From Colwellia polaris (GTDB taxonomy: Bacteria > Pseudomonadota > Gammaproteobacteria > Enterobacterales > Alteromonadaceae): a stretch of 64,000 nt of DNA. This document shows positions 9,441 through 18,835 of this stretch, in pieces (the stretch's first letter is position 1; every line of letters begins with the position of its first letter). The stretch spans positions 124,001 to 188,000 of the forward strand of contig NZ_NBOE01000007.1 of assembly GCF_002104515.1 (NCBI RefSeq). Direction: 5' to 3'. A program made the translations under genes and the position numbers. A model generated the notes under the pieces. That model made no database searches and was not told the DNA's origin. It worked only from the letters and a program-made list of their open reading frames with translations.

Positions 9441-9469
9441 AAACCTACGGTAATCGCGTAGGTTTTTTT
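9441..9469 (+). terminator. Terminator after the PEP-CTERM protease gene
   Basis: AAACCTACG / CGTAGGTTT arms with a 7-nt loop followed by TTTT. It ends just before an ATG at 9470, which argues that the next gene starts later, at 9491. Confidence 0.85.
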
Positions 9470-9490
9470 ATGTTAAATAGCAGGACTGTT

Positions 9491-9937
9491 ATGCAAATTC
9501 TAAAGTGCGTTTTATTTACTGTATTGTCTGCCTTATTATATACAAGCTCAGCGAATAGCTATGAGCAAACTGAAATAGAGAGTTGGATTGAGTATTGTCC
9601 AAGTAAACGACTGTGTTTTGAGCACCCTGCAAGTTTAAAACCTGCTAGCGTACAAGCAATTGACTCGCTTGCCGGACAGTTAGAGAATAATAAAACTGTT
9701 TTGCATTATGATTTAGGGCTATATGCATCAACATTTCGCGAACTAACATCGGCTAACTCAGCACCAATAATGGTTGATGGTTATAAAGGAAAAGTACTTA
9801 CCTTTAAAAATACCATAGCACTCACCATAGAGAAAATAGCAGGTAATGATAGATTCTCTATGCTGTTAGAGTATAAAGATACGTTGAAAGCTGAAGAGGC
9901 TGAGCGCATTTTTAAATCTGTTAAGTTTAATTTTTAA
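9491..9937 (+). CDS. Secreted hypothetical protein, 148 aa
   Basis: Not recognised. Start chosen at the ATG 5 bp after an AGGA box; an upstream ATG at 9470 overlaps the terminator stem tail. A signal peptide (about residues 1-22, ending TSSANS) is followed by a small domain with two Cys close together (EYCPSKRLCF) that may form a disulfide. The sequence pattern of alternating short strands and a C-terminal helix (EEAERIFKSVKF) resembles small periplasmic PsbP/DUF-type proteins, but no family can be named. Confidence 0.6.
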   Translation: MQILKCVLFTVLSALLYTSSANSYEQTEIESWIEYCPSKRLCFEHPASLKPASVQAIDSLAGQLENNKTVLHYDLGLYASTFRELTSANSAPIMVDGYKGKVLTFKNTIALTIEKIAGNDRFSMLLEYKDTLKAEEAERIFKSVKFNF

Positions 9938-10002
9938 ATTCTAACGTAATATATCCAATAGAAAGTTAGCCGTTATAACTTTATCAACCTCATTTATTAC
10001 TT

Positions 10003-10032
10003 AACCTGAACGCTGGATAATGAGTTCAGGTT
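10003..10032. mobile_element. M1 remnant: two ends joined (30 bp) with intact target duplication
   Basis: AACCTGAACGCTGGATAA joined directly to TGAGTTCAGGTT, flanked by ACTT on both sides (9999-10002, 10033-10036). It is an M1 copy with everything but its ends deleted. The conserved 4-bp duplication shows that it arose from an insertion and later collapsed, or transposed in this form. Confidence 0.75.
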
Positions 10033-10040
10033 ACTTATAA

Positions 10041-10313
10041 TTATGCAAATAAATGGCTTTTTTCAGGGTGTTTCTGCTGATAATTCACAATATACGAACA
10101 ATCAGCCACAGCTTTTTTATTATCTTTTTTAATCTGTTCGAGTACCGCCTCTAAAAGAGTTTTAGCTAGCCCTTTACCTGAAAGTGCCTCAGGTACAACG
10201 GTATGCGTTAAATGCATTTTTCCATTTTGATCATCGTATGTTATATAAGCAATATGTTCATCAATATGGAATTCATATTTAGAGTCTTTTGAGTTATGTA
10301 TTAATGTGGCCAT
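10041..10313 (-). CDS. GNAT-family N-acetyltransferase, YjdJ/GTNAT type
   Basis: 90 aa from the ATG at 10313, preceded by GGAG; the longer frame to 10382 lacks support. It is a single-domain mini-acetyltransferase (Gcn5-related, N-acetyltransf_CG class): strand AYITYDD, then LTHTVVPEALSGKGLAKTLLEAVLEQ, where V-PE-L-GKGLA is the acetyl-CoA-binding region, ending CSYIVNYQQKHPE, a conserved family tail. The substrate is unknown. It stands alone between an M1 remnant and cbpA, which is divergent. Confidence 0.85.
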   Translation of the reverse strand: MATLIHNSKDSKYEFHIDEHIAYITYDDQNGKMHLTHTVVPEALSGKGLAKTLLEAVLEQIKKDNKKAVADCSYIVNYQQKHPEKSHLFA

Positions 10314-10591
10314 AATTTCTCCGTTGAAATCGACAGGGTTAACTTTACTTCTGAAAATAGCACGAAATATTAACAAGTACATGTCATAATTCGTTGCTAG
10401 TGTCGTATTGTTAACATGAGTTATTTTCCTATGTATTTATGCTCAGAATACCAAATAGGATTTACTCAAATTATTCGTTGGTGATCCCTCGTTCGAATTT
10501 AATAATCATCAACGCTTTTTATCACAACTATATAAAAGATATACAAAACTAATGACATTAATTATCTGCAGTGTATATGCAAGAGATCAGT

Positions 10592-11539
10592 ATGAATTAT
10601 AAAGATTACTATAAGATCATGGCTGTTGATAAAACGGCTACCCAAGATGAAATTAAAACCTCATATCGGAAACTAGCACGTAAGTTTCACCCAGATGTAA
10701 GTAAAGAAAAAGATGCAGAAACTCGCTTCAAAGATATCAACGAAGCTTACGAAGTATTACGCGATAAAGAAAAACGTGCCGCTTATGATCAACTCGGCAG
10801 CAATTGGAAGGCAGGCCAATCTGGCTTTACGCCACCGCCAAGTTGGCAAAACCAATATCAACAAGGCAACGGAAATTTCAATGCTGGTAGCCAAGGCGAT
10901 TTTAGTGATTTTTTCGAGTCTTTATTTGGTGGTGGTTTCGGCAAAGGACAACAAGCATCAGGTGGCCGACGACCGATGAAAGGAAAAGACAGTAACACAA
11001 AAATTTTGATCAATATTGAAGACGCTTACACTGGAGCAACCCGTAACTTTTCGCTGCAAGACCAAGTGGTGAACCCGCAAGGTAGAGCGCAAGCTAAAGA
11101 TCGAACATTAAAAGTGAGTATTCCTAAAGGGATTAAGCCTGGTCAAAAAATACGGTTACAAAAGCAAGGACAAGCAGGTATTGGCGGCGCGCCAAATGGC
11201 GACTTATACCTTGAAGTGGCTTTCAATCCAAACCCACTATATGTTATTGAAGGCGCTGATGTTATAACAGAAGTTAGCATTAGCCCATGGCAAGCCGCGT
11301 TAGGTGAAAAAGTAATTGTGCCAACACCCACAGGTAATATTGATTTAAGCTTGCCAAAGTTGATCAGTAGTGGCAGTAAAATGCGATTAAAAGGCCGTGG
11401 ACTACCATGTAAAGTTGCGGGAGATTTTTTTGTTAAACTGAAAATTGTTTTCCCTAAAACGCTTTCAACAGAAGAGGAAGCTCTTTATCAAAAGTTAAAA
11501 ACAATAGAAACGAAAGCAAATAATGAAAGTAAAACTTAA
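10592..11539 (+). CDS. cbpA: CbpA, DnaJ-like co-chaperone
   Basis: 315 aa from the ATG at 10592 after an AGAGA box. There is an N-terminal J domain (residues 3-68) with the HPD motif in KFHPDVSKE. A Gly/Phe-rich linker (GDFSDFFESLFGGGFG) is followed by two DnaJ C-terminal beta domains, with no zinc-finger region, which separates CbpA from DnaJ. It stimulates DnaK ATPase. In enterobacteria cbpM, the CbpA inhibitor, follows directly; here no cbpM is visible, and an M1 element begins 3 bp after the stop codon. Confidence 0.92.
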   Translation: MNYKDYYKIMAVDKTATQDEIKTSYRKLARKFHPDVSKEKDAETRFKDINEAYEVLRDKEKRAAYDQLGSNWKAGQSGFTPPPSWQNQYQQGNGNFNAGSQGDFSDFFESLFGGGFGKGQQASGGRRPMKGKDSNTKILINIEDAYTGATRNFSLQDQVVNPQGRAQAKDRTLKVSIPKGIKPGQKIRLQKQGQAGIGGAPNGDLYLEVAFNPNPLYVIEGADVITEVSISPWQAALGEKVIVPTPTGNIDLSLPKLISSGSKMRLKGRGLPCKVAGDFFVKLKIVFPKTLSTEEEALYQKLKTIETKANNESKT

Positions 11540-11541
11540 GT

Positions 11542-11772
11542 AACCTGAACTCTGGATAAGCAGTACTTGCTCAATCCTCCCTTTTAAGCCATTACCTGTG
11601 TTAAAACGTCGATAAATAGCCTGCTATTCATAAACGTTTTGCCTTGGAAATGGCATAAAATGAAGCATTGATGGTGTAAATTCGTGATGTTCACCTTGCT
11701 ATAGCATTTACTTTACCACCTAAGCTTTTGATTCACTTGAGTATCAAGCACTCATTATCCAGAGTTCAGGTT
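11542..11772 (+). mobile_element. M1 miniature element, full-length copy 2 (231 bp)
   Basis: Same ends and same length as copy 1, flanked by AAGT (11538-11541 and 11773-11776). The left duplication overlaps the cbpA stop codon TAA, so the insertion is directly at the gene's end. The nested inverted repeat inside (AAAACGT...ACGTTTT) could also act as a transcript end for cbpA. Confidence 0.85.
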
Positions 11773-11884
11773 AAGTACTCAACATCCGTAAGCCTTTAAC
11801 TAAACTTTTATATGTAATGTGACTTCAGACAAAGATAAAGATAAAGATAAAACGTTAGTAGAAATTGACTTGCTTGAATTGAAA

Positions 11885-11920
11885 CGCGATATTTTTGCCA
11901 CTTATGGTAATAATATCGCG
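11885..11920. repeat. Inverted repeat CGCGATATT...AATATCGCG
   Basis: 9-bp perfect arms with an 18-nt loop in the gap between cbpA/M1 and the pilin gene, within a 39-codon GTG-started frame (11819-11938, DKDKDK repeat, no RBS) that I do not consider a supported gene. No T tract follows. It could be the convergent transcript end. Confidence 0.4.
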
Positions 11921-11965
11921 CTTTATTTTATGCATTAAACAGCCAATGCGATAAGGACTCTATAT

Positions 11966-12433
11966 TTAATCAACACAACCAGAGATTGTGATATCGGGAC
12001 GTTCACCCTTATCTGCTCGGGTATACACGAGTTTACAAACATCTGCACTGTCAATTTCGCTTGTGCTCAAATCTTCAGTGTCTTTTGTCAGTGTGAAAGT
12101 AATAGCGGGGTTTGAACCGGTTAACTTAAATTCATCTTCAGTAAAGTTAAGCACTTTTTTTAAATTTTCCTGCGTAGCAAATGGATAACCATATCGAATT
12201 CTGATACCTGATTCGAGCTCTTCATCAAAAGAGTCACCAAGACCTTCAATAATTGCTTTTGTGTAAGTTAAATTAGATGCTCCCTGCAACGAGGCTTTAA
12301 GGCCATTCATTACCGCTTGTCTTGCATCATCTTGCAGGTTTATAAATTTAGGTAATGCCGTAGCGGATAAAATTCCCAGTATAATAATTACAACAACCAA
12401 TTCGATCAATGTGAAACCGGACTGTTTCTTCAT
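11966..12433 (-). CDS. Type IV pilin-like protein (MSHA-type)
   Basis: 155 aa. A class III prepilin signal MKKQSG|FTLIELVVVIIILGIL carries the peptidase site Gly6/Phe7 and Glu5 of the mature protein, then the amphipathic N-terminal helix. The block LPKFINLQDDARQAVMNGLKASLQGA is typical of MSHA pilins. Two Cys near the C-terminus (DVCKLVY...SGCVD) would form the D-region disulfide loop. It stands alone, away from any msh or pil cluster, so it may be an accessory or orphan pilin. An AGGA box (12433 onward, minus strand) supports the start. Confidence 0.88.
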   Translation of the reverse strand: MKKQSGFTLIELVVVIIILGILSATALPKFINLQDDARQAVMNGLKASLQGASNLTYTKAIIEGLGDSFDEELESGIRIRYGYPFATQENLKKVLNFTEDEFKLTGSNPAITFTLTKDTEDLSTSEIDSADVCKLVYTRADKGERPDITISGCVD

Positions 12434-12561
12434 AGGACAACTTTTCTCTATAATAGAATTTTCGCGTAACTTAACATCTCTCTATTTTTAATGAAAATAT
12501 TGTCACTCTAATCAGTGTGAAGGCTATTTATTCGTTCGTAATAAAAACGTTACATATTTGA

Positions 12562-13326
12562 CTAACGTTTAACCGACGGCGCGTTAGCTAAGGTTTGAGT
12601 ATATTTTGCCTCTTTTTCTAGAGCTTCTAAATCTTTGATTACCAATTGATTGCGTTTTTTATCTATAATATCTTGTTTCTTCCAAAGCTGTAATTGCTTG
12701 TTAATCACTTGCCTCACCGACCCACTCATTCTCGCCAAGGTTTCATCATTTAAGCCATTGACTAAATGATGTTGATGTTCTTGAGATTTTGCCCCCGTGT
12801 AAAATTTAATTTTATTAATATGCTCTAGAATAATACGGCTTAAACGCGTAGTTACATCATGTAAAACTAAACTACTCGCTTGTTGCTCTTTTTCACGCAT
12901 TTTTTGTGCTAAATAAGGCATAAACTGCTGATTAAATTCGGGATAAGTCCACAGCCAATCTCGCATAGTAGCGAGTTTAACTGATAATAATTTAACCTTT
13001 GTTAAAGGAGAGACTATCACCTCGTGAGGCTGGTTATCTAATAACACAATTAAATCAAAGCAATCGCCAGCATAAAGCATGTCTACGGTTGCTTCTCTGC
13101 CAGTTTCGGGATTACTTTGCTTGATCTCTACACTCCCTTCAAGCAAAACATAAAAGCGCTGAGTTAATAGCTGCGAGTTAAAGTAATCACCTTTTTGCCA
13201 TTCATCAAGTTGAAACTCTTGTTGAAAGTCTTCAATTAACTTGGTCGGTAAGTCGGCAAAAATATTAGCTTGTTTAACTAACACTGGGCTGGCTTTATGG
13301 GGTAAATGCGTAACATCTTTCTTCAT
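12562..13326 (-). CDS. Crp/Fnr-family transcriptional regulator
   Basis: 254 aa. The cNMP-binding-like beta-roll spans residues 25-140 (LLEGSVEIKQSN, DMLYAGDCFDLIVLL), followed by a dimerisation helix. A C-terminal winged helix (about 170-235) carries the recognition helix in LNDETLARMSGSVRQVINKQL. No FNR-type N-terminal Cys cluster is seen, so it is not an oxygen-sensing FNR. The effector is unknown. It is divergent from dnaK, with a CTGTCA-N6-TGACAG palindrome between them. An AAGGAG box precedes the start. Confidence 0.85.
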   Translation of the reverse strand: MKKDVTHLPHKASPVLVKQANIFADLPTKLIEDFQQEFQLDEWQKGDYFNSQLLTQRFYVLLEGSVEIKQSNPETGREATVDMLYAGDCFDLIVLLDNQPHEVIVSPLTKVKLLSVKLATMRDWLWTYPEFNQQFMPYLAQKMREKEQQASSLVLHDVTTRLSRIILEHINKIKFYTGAKSQEHQHHLVNGLNDETLARMSGSVRQVINKQLQLWKKQDIIDKKRNQLVIKDLEALEKEAKYTQTLANAPSVKR

Positions 13327-13525
13327 AAGGAGTGTGATTTAAGCTTTGGCGTAAACGAGTAATTTTATTTTACTGAGTTGTAGCTATATAGCAAAAATTA
13401 ATCTTCAGGTTTATGTGAGTAACCTAAAAAACATGAATAACAACAGCATTATTTAAAGAACAGTTTAAGCAGCCGATAAGTTCAGTACGGCGTCATTAAT
13501 TATAAAAAATATTAAATCATTACAA

Positions 13526-13543
13526 CTGTCATATTTGTGACAG
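13526..13543. promoter_or_regulatory. Perfect inverted repeat CTGTCA-N6-TGACAG in the crp-like/dnaK intergenic region
   Basis: 6-bp arms with a 6-bp spacer have the geometry of a Crp/Fnr-family operator (two half-sites, one per subunit). It lies about 200 bp upstream of the Crp/Fnr-like gene's start and 150 bp upstream of dnaK. Autoregulation by the divergent regulator is the simplest reading. Confidence 0.5.
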
Positions 13544-13552
13544 AAGCATTTC

Positions 13553-13579
13553 CCCTAGTTACGTATTATAGCCCCACTA
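13553..13579 (+). promoter_or_regulatory. Possible sigma-32-type promoter of dnaK
   Basis: CCCTAGTT, 11 bp, then CCCCACTA. The second box resembles the heat-shock -10 (CCCCATnT); the first is a poor match to the CTTGAA -35. It lies about 110 bp upstream of the dnaK start. Tentative. Confidence 0.3.
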
Positions 13580-13693
13580 ACCAACCAGCTTGCATTAAAC
13601 CATTAATACAAGTTTGTTTATATGGTCAAATTGCTTACTGGGAAATAGCCTTAAGCATCAGACCTTTTACGAAGTTTAAAATAGGTGATTATT

Positions 13694-15595
13694 ATGTCTA
13701 AGACTATTGGTATTGATTTAGGTACAACAAACTCATGTGTTGCAGTTATGGAAGGCGGCGTTGCAAAAATTATAGAAAACTCAGAAGGTAGCCGAACTAC
13801 ACCATCGATTGTTGCTTATGCTAACAACGAAACATTAGCTGGTCAGCCAGCAAAAAGACAAGCAGTAACTAACTCGGCTAACACGTTATTTGCTATAAAA
13901 CGTTTAATTGGTCGAAAATTTGAAGATAAAGAAGTACAAAAAGATATTAAATTAGCGCCTTATAAAATTGTAAAAGCTAAAAATGGTGATGCTTGGGTTG
14001 AAGTAAACGGCAAAGCGTTATCACCACAAGAAGTGTCAGCACAAATTTTACGTAAGTTGAAAAAAGACGCAGAAGCCTACTTAGGTGAAACCGTAACCGA
14101 TGCCGTAATTACCGTACCGGCTTACTTTAATGATTCACAACGTCAAGCAACCAAAGATGCGGGTAAAATTGCAGGGCTTAATGTTAAACGTATTATTAAT
14201 GAGCCAACAGCGGCAGCATTAGCATACGGTGTTGACAAAAACAGTAAAGCTGACCAAAAAGTAGCAGTTTATGACTTAGGCGGCGGTACCTTCGACGTGT
14301 CTATTATTGAAATAGCCAATGTTGACGGTGAAAAACAATTTGAAGTATTAGCAACCAATGGTGATACCTTTTTAGGTGGTGAAGATTTTGATTTACGCTT
14401 AATAAATTACCTAGCTGATGAGTTCAAAAAAGAAAATGGTATTGATATTAAACAAGATCCTTTAGCTTTACAGCGCATTAAAGAAGCGGCTGAAAAAGCG
14501 AAGATCGAGTTGTCATCAGCATTACAAACCGACGTTAACTTACCTTACGTTACCGCTGATGCTAGTGGGCCAAAACATTTAAAAATACAAGTTACTCGCG
14601 CTAAGTTAGAGTCGTTGGTTGATGACCTAGTAAAAAGTACTATTGCCCCTTGTGAGCAAGCATTAAAAGATGCGGGTTTAAGTAAAGGCGATATCAGCGA
14701 AGTAATTTTAGTGGGCGGCCAATCTCGTATGCCAAAAGTGCAAGCAGCCGTAAAAGACTTTTTTGGTAAAGAACCACGTAAAGATGTAAACCCAGATGAA
14801 GCCGTTGCTATGGGTGCTGCAATTCAAGCAGGCGTGTTGTCAGGAACCGTTGGCGATGTGTTATTGCTCGATGTAACGCCATTATCATTAGGTATTGAAA
14901 CCTTAGGCGGAGTTATGACTAAGCTTATTGATAAAAATACCACGATACCTACTCGTGCATCTGAAACGTTTGCCACAGCTGAAGATAATCAAGCAGCGGT
15001 AACGGTACATGTACTGCAAGGCCAGCGTGAAATGGCAACAGATAATAAATCGTTAGGGCAATTTAACTTAACTGATATTAACCCTGGCCCACGCGGCACG
15101 GTTCAAGTTGAAGTTACTTTTGATATTGACGCCGATGGTATTTTAAATGTTACCGCGAAAGACAAAGCAACAGGTAAAGAGCAAAGTATTAAAATAACTG
15201 CCTCAAGTGGCTTAACTGAAGATGAAGTGAACCGTATGGTGAACGATGCAGAAATGCATGCAACTGAAGATAAGAAAAAGCGTGAGTTAGTTGAGCAACG
15301 TAACCAAGCGGATCAATTAATTCATACCGTACAAACGTCGATGAACACGTTAAGTGAGGAACAACAAGGCGAGCTTAACACCTTAATCGAGCAACTGAAA
15401 ATGGCGGTTAATGGTGATGACAAAGGCGCAATTGAAATGCGACAAAAAGCATTACAAGAAGCTTACACTAGTATGATGCAAGCTCAACAAGCGCAATCAC
15501 AGCAAGCAGAACAACCACAAGGAAATGCTGCTAATGATGAAGCTCACCAAGGGGATGTTATTGATGCAGACTTTGAAGAAGTTAGTAACGGTTAA
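13694..15595 (+). CDS. dnaK: Molecular chaperone DnaK (Hsp70)
   Basis: 633 aa, close to E. coli DnaK (638). The nucleotide-binding domain opens with [18 protein letters not shown] and contains [16 protein letters not shown] and [12 protein letters not shown]. The interdomain linker is [16 protein letters not shown], followed by the substrate-binding domain, an alpha lid, and a Gln-rich tail ending [10 protein letters not shown]. The ATG at 13694 (AGGTGA box) is preferred to the GTG at 13685. dnaJ and grpE do not flank it, so it is either a relocated or a second dnaK. It shares this stretch with cbpA, its likely co-chaperone, 2 kb upstream. Confidence 0.95.
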   Translation: MSKTIGIDLGTTNSCVAVMEGGVAKIIENSEGSRTTPSIVAYANNETLAGQPAKRQAVTNSANTLFAIKRLIGRKFEDKEVQKDIKLAPYKIVKAKNGDAWVEVNGKALSPQEVSAQILRKLKKDAEAYLGETVTDAVITVPAYFNDSQRQATKDAGKIAGLNVKRIINEPTAAALAYGVDKNSKADQKVAVYDLGGGTFDVSIIEIANVDGEKQFEVLATNGDTFLGGEDFDLRLINYLADEFKKENGIDIKQDPLALQRIKEAAEKAKIELSSALQTDVNLPYVTADASGPKHLKIQVTRAKLESLVDDLVKSTIAPCEQALKDAGLSKGDISEVILVGGQSRMPKVQAAVKDFFGKEPRKDVNPDEAVAMGAAIQAGVLSGTVGDVLLLDVTPLSLGIETLGGVMTKLIDKNTTIPTRASETFATAEDNQAAVTVHVLQGQREMATDNKSLGQFNLTDINPGPRGTVQVEVTFDIDADGILNVTAKDKATGKEQSIKITASSGLTEDEVNRMVNDAEMHATEDKKKRELVEQRNQADQLIHTVQTSMNTLSEEQQGELNTLIEQLKMAVNGDDKGAIEMRQKALQEAYTSMMQAQQAQSQQAEQPQGNAANDEAHQGDVIDADFEEVSNG

Positions 15596-15650
15596 ATACT
15601 AACAATGCACTAAATTTACACCATTAAATATTCATAAAAAAGTGCTAACG

Positions 15651-15684
15651 AAAAAACCCTGACATTTATTGTCAGGGTTTTTTA
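15651..15684 (+). terminator. Terminator of dnaK
   Basis: AAAAAACCCTGACA / TGTCAGGGTTTTTT, 14-bp arms with an intrinsic T tract, 55 bp past the stop. The rest of the gap to 15938 shows no gene. Confidence 0.9.
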
Positions 15685-15938
15685 TTAAATTTTCCCAATA
15701 AAAACAAACCAGTTAGTCAACTAAACCCTACACCTCATTATCCTAAGTAAAACTATCACTATTAATGGTCTACAAATTGTAGGCAATATGCGTACTGCTT
15801 CAAATGTAACAATTTGTAAACACACTACAACAAACAGTTGAAATTAAAGACTTAACTATTTGGTTATATAATTTTGTGATCTAACGAGTGACTTATCTTA
15901 CTCTGTATTGCAAGCATAATAAAAAGAAGGAACATTCT

Positions 15939-17564
15939 TTGAAACATAATAAAAAATTAATACTTACTCTACTCAGTAGCCTTAGCTTTATGGCAAATGC
16001 TGATGTACTTAATGGTAATTTCGAAGCTTGGTCAAATGCAAGTGCCAACAATTGGACAACTGTAGACACGGGCATCAGCGTTAGCCAAAACACCAATACG
16101 ATAAAAACTGGCACAAGCTCTGCCGCTATTTCGGTTAATACCGCAACACAAGGCTCAACCGATTTTTTACAAAATATAGCCGTAACCGCAGGCCAAAATT
16201 ATGATTTTTCTGTTTGGGTTTATCATACCGAAGGAGGTGTTAAAGCTAGACTTTTCGCTGACGGTTATCGAGGTTATTCAGATCCTAATTTAGTTAATCA
16301 ATGGCAACAAGTTAGTTATACATACTCAGCCAGCACCACAAAAGAAATAGCAGTTGGCTTGCGCTTTTATGACACCACAGGCTTCGACGGCTCTGAAACC
16401 GTTTATGTTGATGACTTTGAACCCACTGCAAGTGCAGGCACAGGCGGCGGTACTGGCTGTTCAGGCGATGAAATCACCTTTAGCTTAACCACAGATCAAT
16501 ATGGCTATGAAACCAGTTGGTCAATAAAAAACAGTAGCAATATAGAGCAAGCCAGTGGCAGTAATTTAACTAATTCTACTAGTTATAGCGAAAACATTTG
16601 CTTAACCGATGGCGATTATACTTTCACTATAAACGATAGCTATGGCGATGGAATTTGCTGTACTTATGGTAACGGCTCTTATGATATCTCGCTTGCAGGT
16701 ACTTCACTTGTTTCAGGTGGTACGTTTACTCAAACAGAAAATAAAACCTTCACACTTGGCAATACTGGTGGCGGCACTAGTGGTGGTAATCCAGGTACTT
16801 ATTATCAAGGGATTACAACGCAAAGCGGCTACAGCCTTAAAACCGCTTTACACAATCTAATTAAAAATCACACCGCTCAAGGCTATGGCGCAATCTGGAC
16901 CTTCTACGCTAATCATTCATTAGATACCTATTATGATAACGACGGTACAGTTTTAGATATATACTCTGAAAAGCCTTTCGGTAGCGACAGTTATTCTTAT
17001 ACAAAAGTTACCAATCAATGTGGCTCTTATAGCGGCGAAGGTGATTGTTACAACCGTGAACATTCATTTCCAAAAAGCTGGTTTGGAGGCAAAATAGAGC
17101 CGATGAATTCAGACATTCATCATATTTTCGCTACCGATGGTTTTGTAAATGCTAAGCGAAGTGGCTTTCCATACGGTGAAGTAGCGAGCGCCACCTTTAC
17201 ATCGACCAACAATAGTAAACTAGGCTCGGCAACGTCTGCACTCGGTTATAACGGCACCGTATTCGAACCTATTGATGAATTCAAAGGTGATTTAGCACGC
17301 GCTCAACTTTATATGGCAACTCGCTATCAAAACGTTATTTCATCTTGGCAAACTAATAGCACTTACGGCAATGCAATATTAGATGGTAGCAGCAATAAAG
17401 TGTTTGAAACATGGCAGTTAAATATGTTGCTGCGCTGGCATGCAAATGACCCCGTTAGTCAGAAAGAAATTGACCGAAATGAAGCGGCTTATTTACATCA
17501 AGGTAATCGCAACCCATTTGTTGACCACCCTGAATATGTAGAAAGAATTTGGACAGTTAATTAA
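15939..17564 (+). CDS. Secreted modular endonuclease I (EndA/BsnI-like) with N-terminal binding domains
   Basis: 541 aa from a TTG start with AAGAAGGA 8 bp upstream; the TTG gives a clean signal peptide (MKHNKKLILTLLSSLSFMANA). Residues 22-165 form a carbohydrate-binding-like jelly roll (NGNFEAWSNASANNWT, YVDDFEP). Residues 175-275 form a second beta domain with SYGDGICC repeats, between Gly-rich linkers. The C-terminal half is an endonuclease I domain: CYNREHSFPKSWFGG and MNSDIHHIFATDGFVNAKR (metal/catalytic His and Asn), and an RNPFVDHPEY tail. It likely degrades extracellular DNA or RNA for nutrients or within biofilm. Confidence 0.9.
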   Translation: MKHNKKLILTLLSSLSFMANADVLNGNFEAWSNASANNWTTVDTGISVSQNTNTIKTGTSSAAISVNTATQGSTDFLQNIAVTAGQNYDFSVWVYHTEGGVKARLFADGYRGYSDPNLVNQWQQVSYTYSASTTKEIAVGLRFYDTTGFDGSETVYVDDFEPTASAGTGGGTGCSGDEITFSLTTDQYGYETSWSIKNSSNIEQASGSNLTNSTSYSENICLTDGDYTFTINDSYGDGICCTYGNGSYDISLAGTSLVSGGTFTQTENKTFTLGNTGGGTSGGNPGTYYQGITTQSGYSLKTALHNLIKNHTAQGYGAIWTFYANHSLDTYYDNDGTVLDIYSEKPFGSDSYSYTKVTNQCGSYSGEGDCYNREHSFPKSWFGGKIEPMNSDIHHIFATDGFVNAKRSGFPYGEVASATFTSTNNSKLGSATSALGYNGTVFEPIDEFKGDLARAQLYMATRYQNVISSWQTNSTYGNAILDGSSNKVFETWQLNMLLRWHANDPVSQKEIDRNEAAYLHQGNRNPFVDHPEYVERIWTVN

Positions 17565-17574
17565 CAACCTCCTA

Positions 17575-17611
17575 GTAAACGAAATGGTGCGAAAGTCACC
17601 ATTTCGTTTAC
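17575..17611 (+). terminator. Long hairpin after the endonuclease gene
   Basis: 15-bp perfect arms GTAAACGAAATGGTG / CACCATTTCGTTTAC with a 7-nt loop, then TTCCTATTTT. Probable terminator with a weak T tract. Confidence 0.7.
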
Positions 17612-18194
17612 TTCCTATTTTCGCTCACAATTTTAAAGTTATTATGTGGGGTCAGGTACACTTTAACAATTATCAAGCGATTCATAATAACTTCAACGAC
17701 AATAATGAGCCTCAATCTAATTCAAAAGTGATCAGAGAATAATGGCAGATATTGTTCTAGAAACTATCCCTCCTTCAGATAAATTTAATGATCCACGTTT
17801 CACCATTGCTTATAAAAACTTAAACATTTTAGAGTGGCAAACTAAATTGTAATTGGCTAGCAATGACGATAGATATGTCCATCAATATTTAATCATCAAC
17901 TTCACTACAGCTTGACTATCCCTTTCCCTCGAATAAATTCGATTATTTTTTGTTAAGTCTTTTTTAGGCCTCTAATTCATAAATTAAACAACAACACGAT
18001 TATCAGTCCACGGTAAAAATATAGTTAGACCACTAACCTTTAATTACCTTTTTATAATTTAATTAATAGCGTTCAATACTCGCCCATAACGTATATTCAA
18101 TACAAAGAAAAGCTTATTTCCAGGTTCATTCCGCTAAGGTCAGCTTTTAAAGCTGAGTTGATAATTCCATCAAAAACCATTAGAATAAAAATTA
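17612..18194. other. Intergenic region upstream of the bet cluster
   Basis: Holds a 36-codon ATG frame at 17742-17852 (no RBS, no family recognised) and a GGGTCAGGTACACTTTA string at 17649 that resembles the text around decayed insertion sequences. Nothing else is identifiable until the betI operator. Confidence 0.35.
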
Positions 18195-18208
18195 ATTGAA
18201 CGTTCAAT
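18195..18208. promoter_or_regulatory. BetI-type operator
   Basis: ATTGAACGTTCAAT, a perfect 14-bp palindrome 21 bp before the betI start codon. E. coli BetI binds a site built around the same GAACGTTCA-like core in the bet promoter region, so choline-relieved repression of betIBA is expected. Confidence 0.7.
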
Positions 18209-18229
18209 CAATAAAAAAGAAACCATAAT

Positions 18230-18835
18230 ATGCCTAAAGTTGGAGTAAAATCTCTACGTAAACTACAGTTAATTGATGCAACCTTAGCGTCTATTGGTGA
18301 ACATGGATTACAAAGTACAACCATTATAACCATCAGTAGAATTGCGGGGTTATCCTCTGGCATTATTAGTCACTATTTTGGAGGTAAACAAGGCCTAATA
18401 GAAGCAACAATAATGCACCTTTTAGAGCAATTAAAAGTAGTTTTACTTGAACGTGTGTCGCCAAAAAAACTTAATGCTGCTGAACGACTCAATATGATTA
18501 TCGAGGCAAATTTCACCTCATTTCAGCGCTCTACTCCAACCATAAAAACGTGGCTGAGTTTTTGGGCAGAGTCAATGCATGATCCAAAGCTGAAAAGATT
18601 ACAAAATATCAATAGTAAGCGTTTATATAGCAATCTGCTTTTTTCATATCGTCAGTTATTAGCAGAAGATGTTGCCATAATGGCATCTCAAAAAACCGCA
18701 GCGATGATTGATGGCTTATGGTTACGCTGTGCCTTAAGTTCTTCGCCTGAAGAAGAATTCATCAAAGCTGAACAACTATGTAAAAGCTTTGTAGACGAAC
18801 AAATTAAACAATATGGAGATATTACTTGTCATTAA
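18230..18835 (+). CDS. betI: BetI, TetR-family repressor of glycine-betaine synthesis
   Basis: 201 aa, typical BetI length (about 195). The start [19 protein letters not shown] matches the BetI N-terminus; the helix-turn-helix spans about residues 28-50 ([22 protein letters not shown]). The C-terminal domain contains [12 protein letters not shown] and DGLWLRCAL, family hallmarks of the choline-binding region. It is first gene of a betI-betB-betA run and its stop overlaps the TTG start of betB, giving translational coupling. Confidence 0.92.
   Translation: MPKVGVKSLRKLQLIDATLASIGEHGLQSTTIITISRIAGLSSGIISHYFGGKQGLIEATIMHLLEQLKVVLLERVSPKKLNAAERLNMIIEANFTSFQRSTPTIKTWLSFWAESMHDPKLKRLQNINSKRLYSNLLFSYRQLLAEDVAIMASQKTAAMIDGLWLRCALSSSPEEEFIKAEQLCKSFVDEQIKQYGDITCH

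Noticed and set aside
11819-11938. 39-codon frame with a DKDKDK repeat near the pilin gene; considered as a cbpM remnant
   Set aside because: No RBS and no similarity to CbpM that I can see; the repeat inflates the frame.
17742-17852. 36-codon ATG reading frame upstream of the bet cluster
   Set aside because: No ribosome site, no recognisable family, no neighbour in operon distance.
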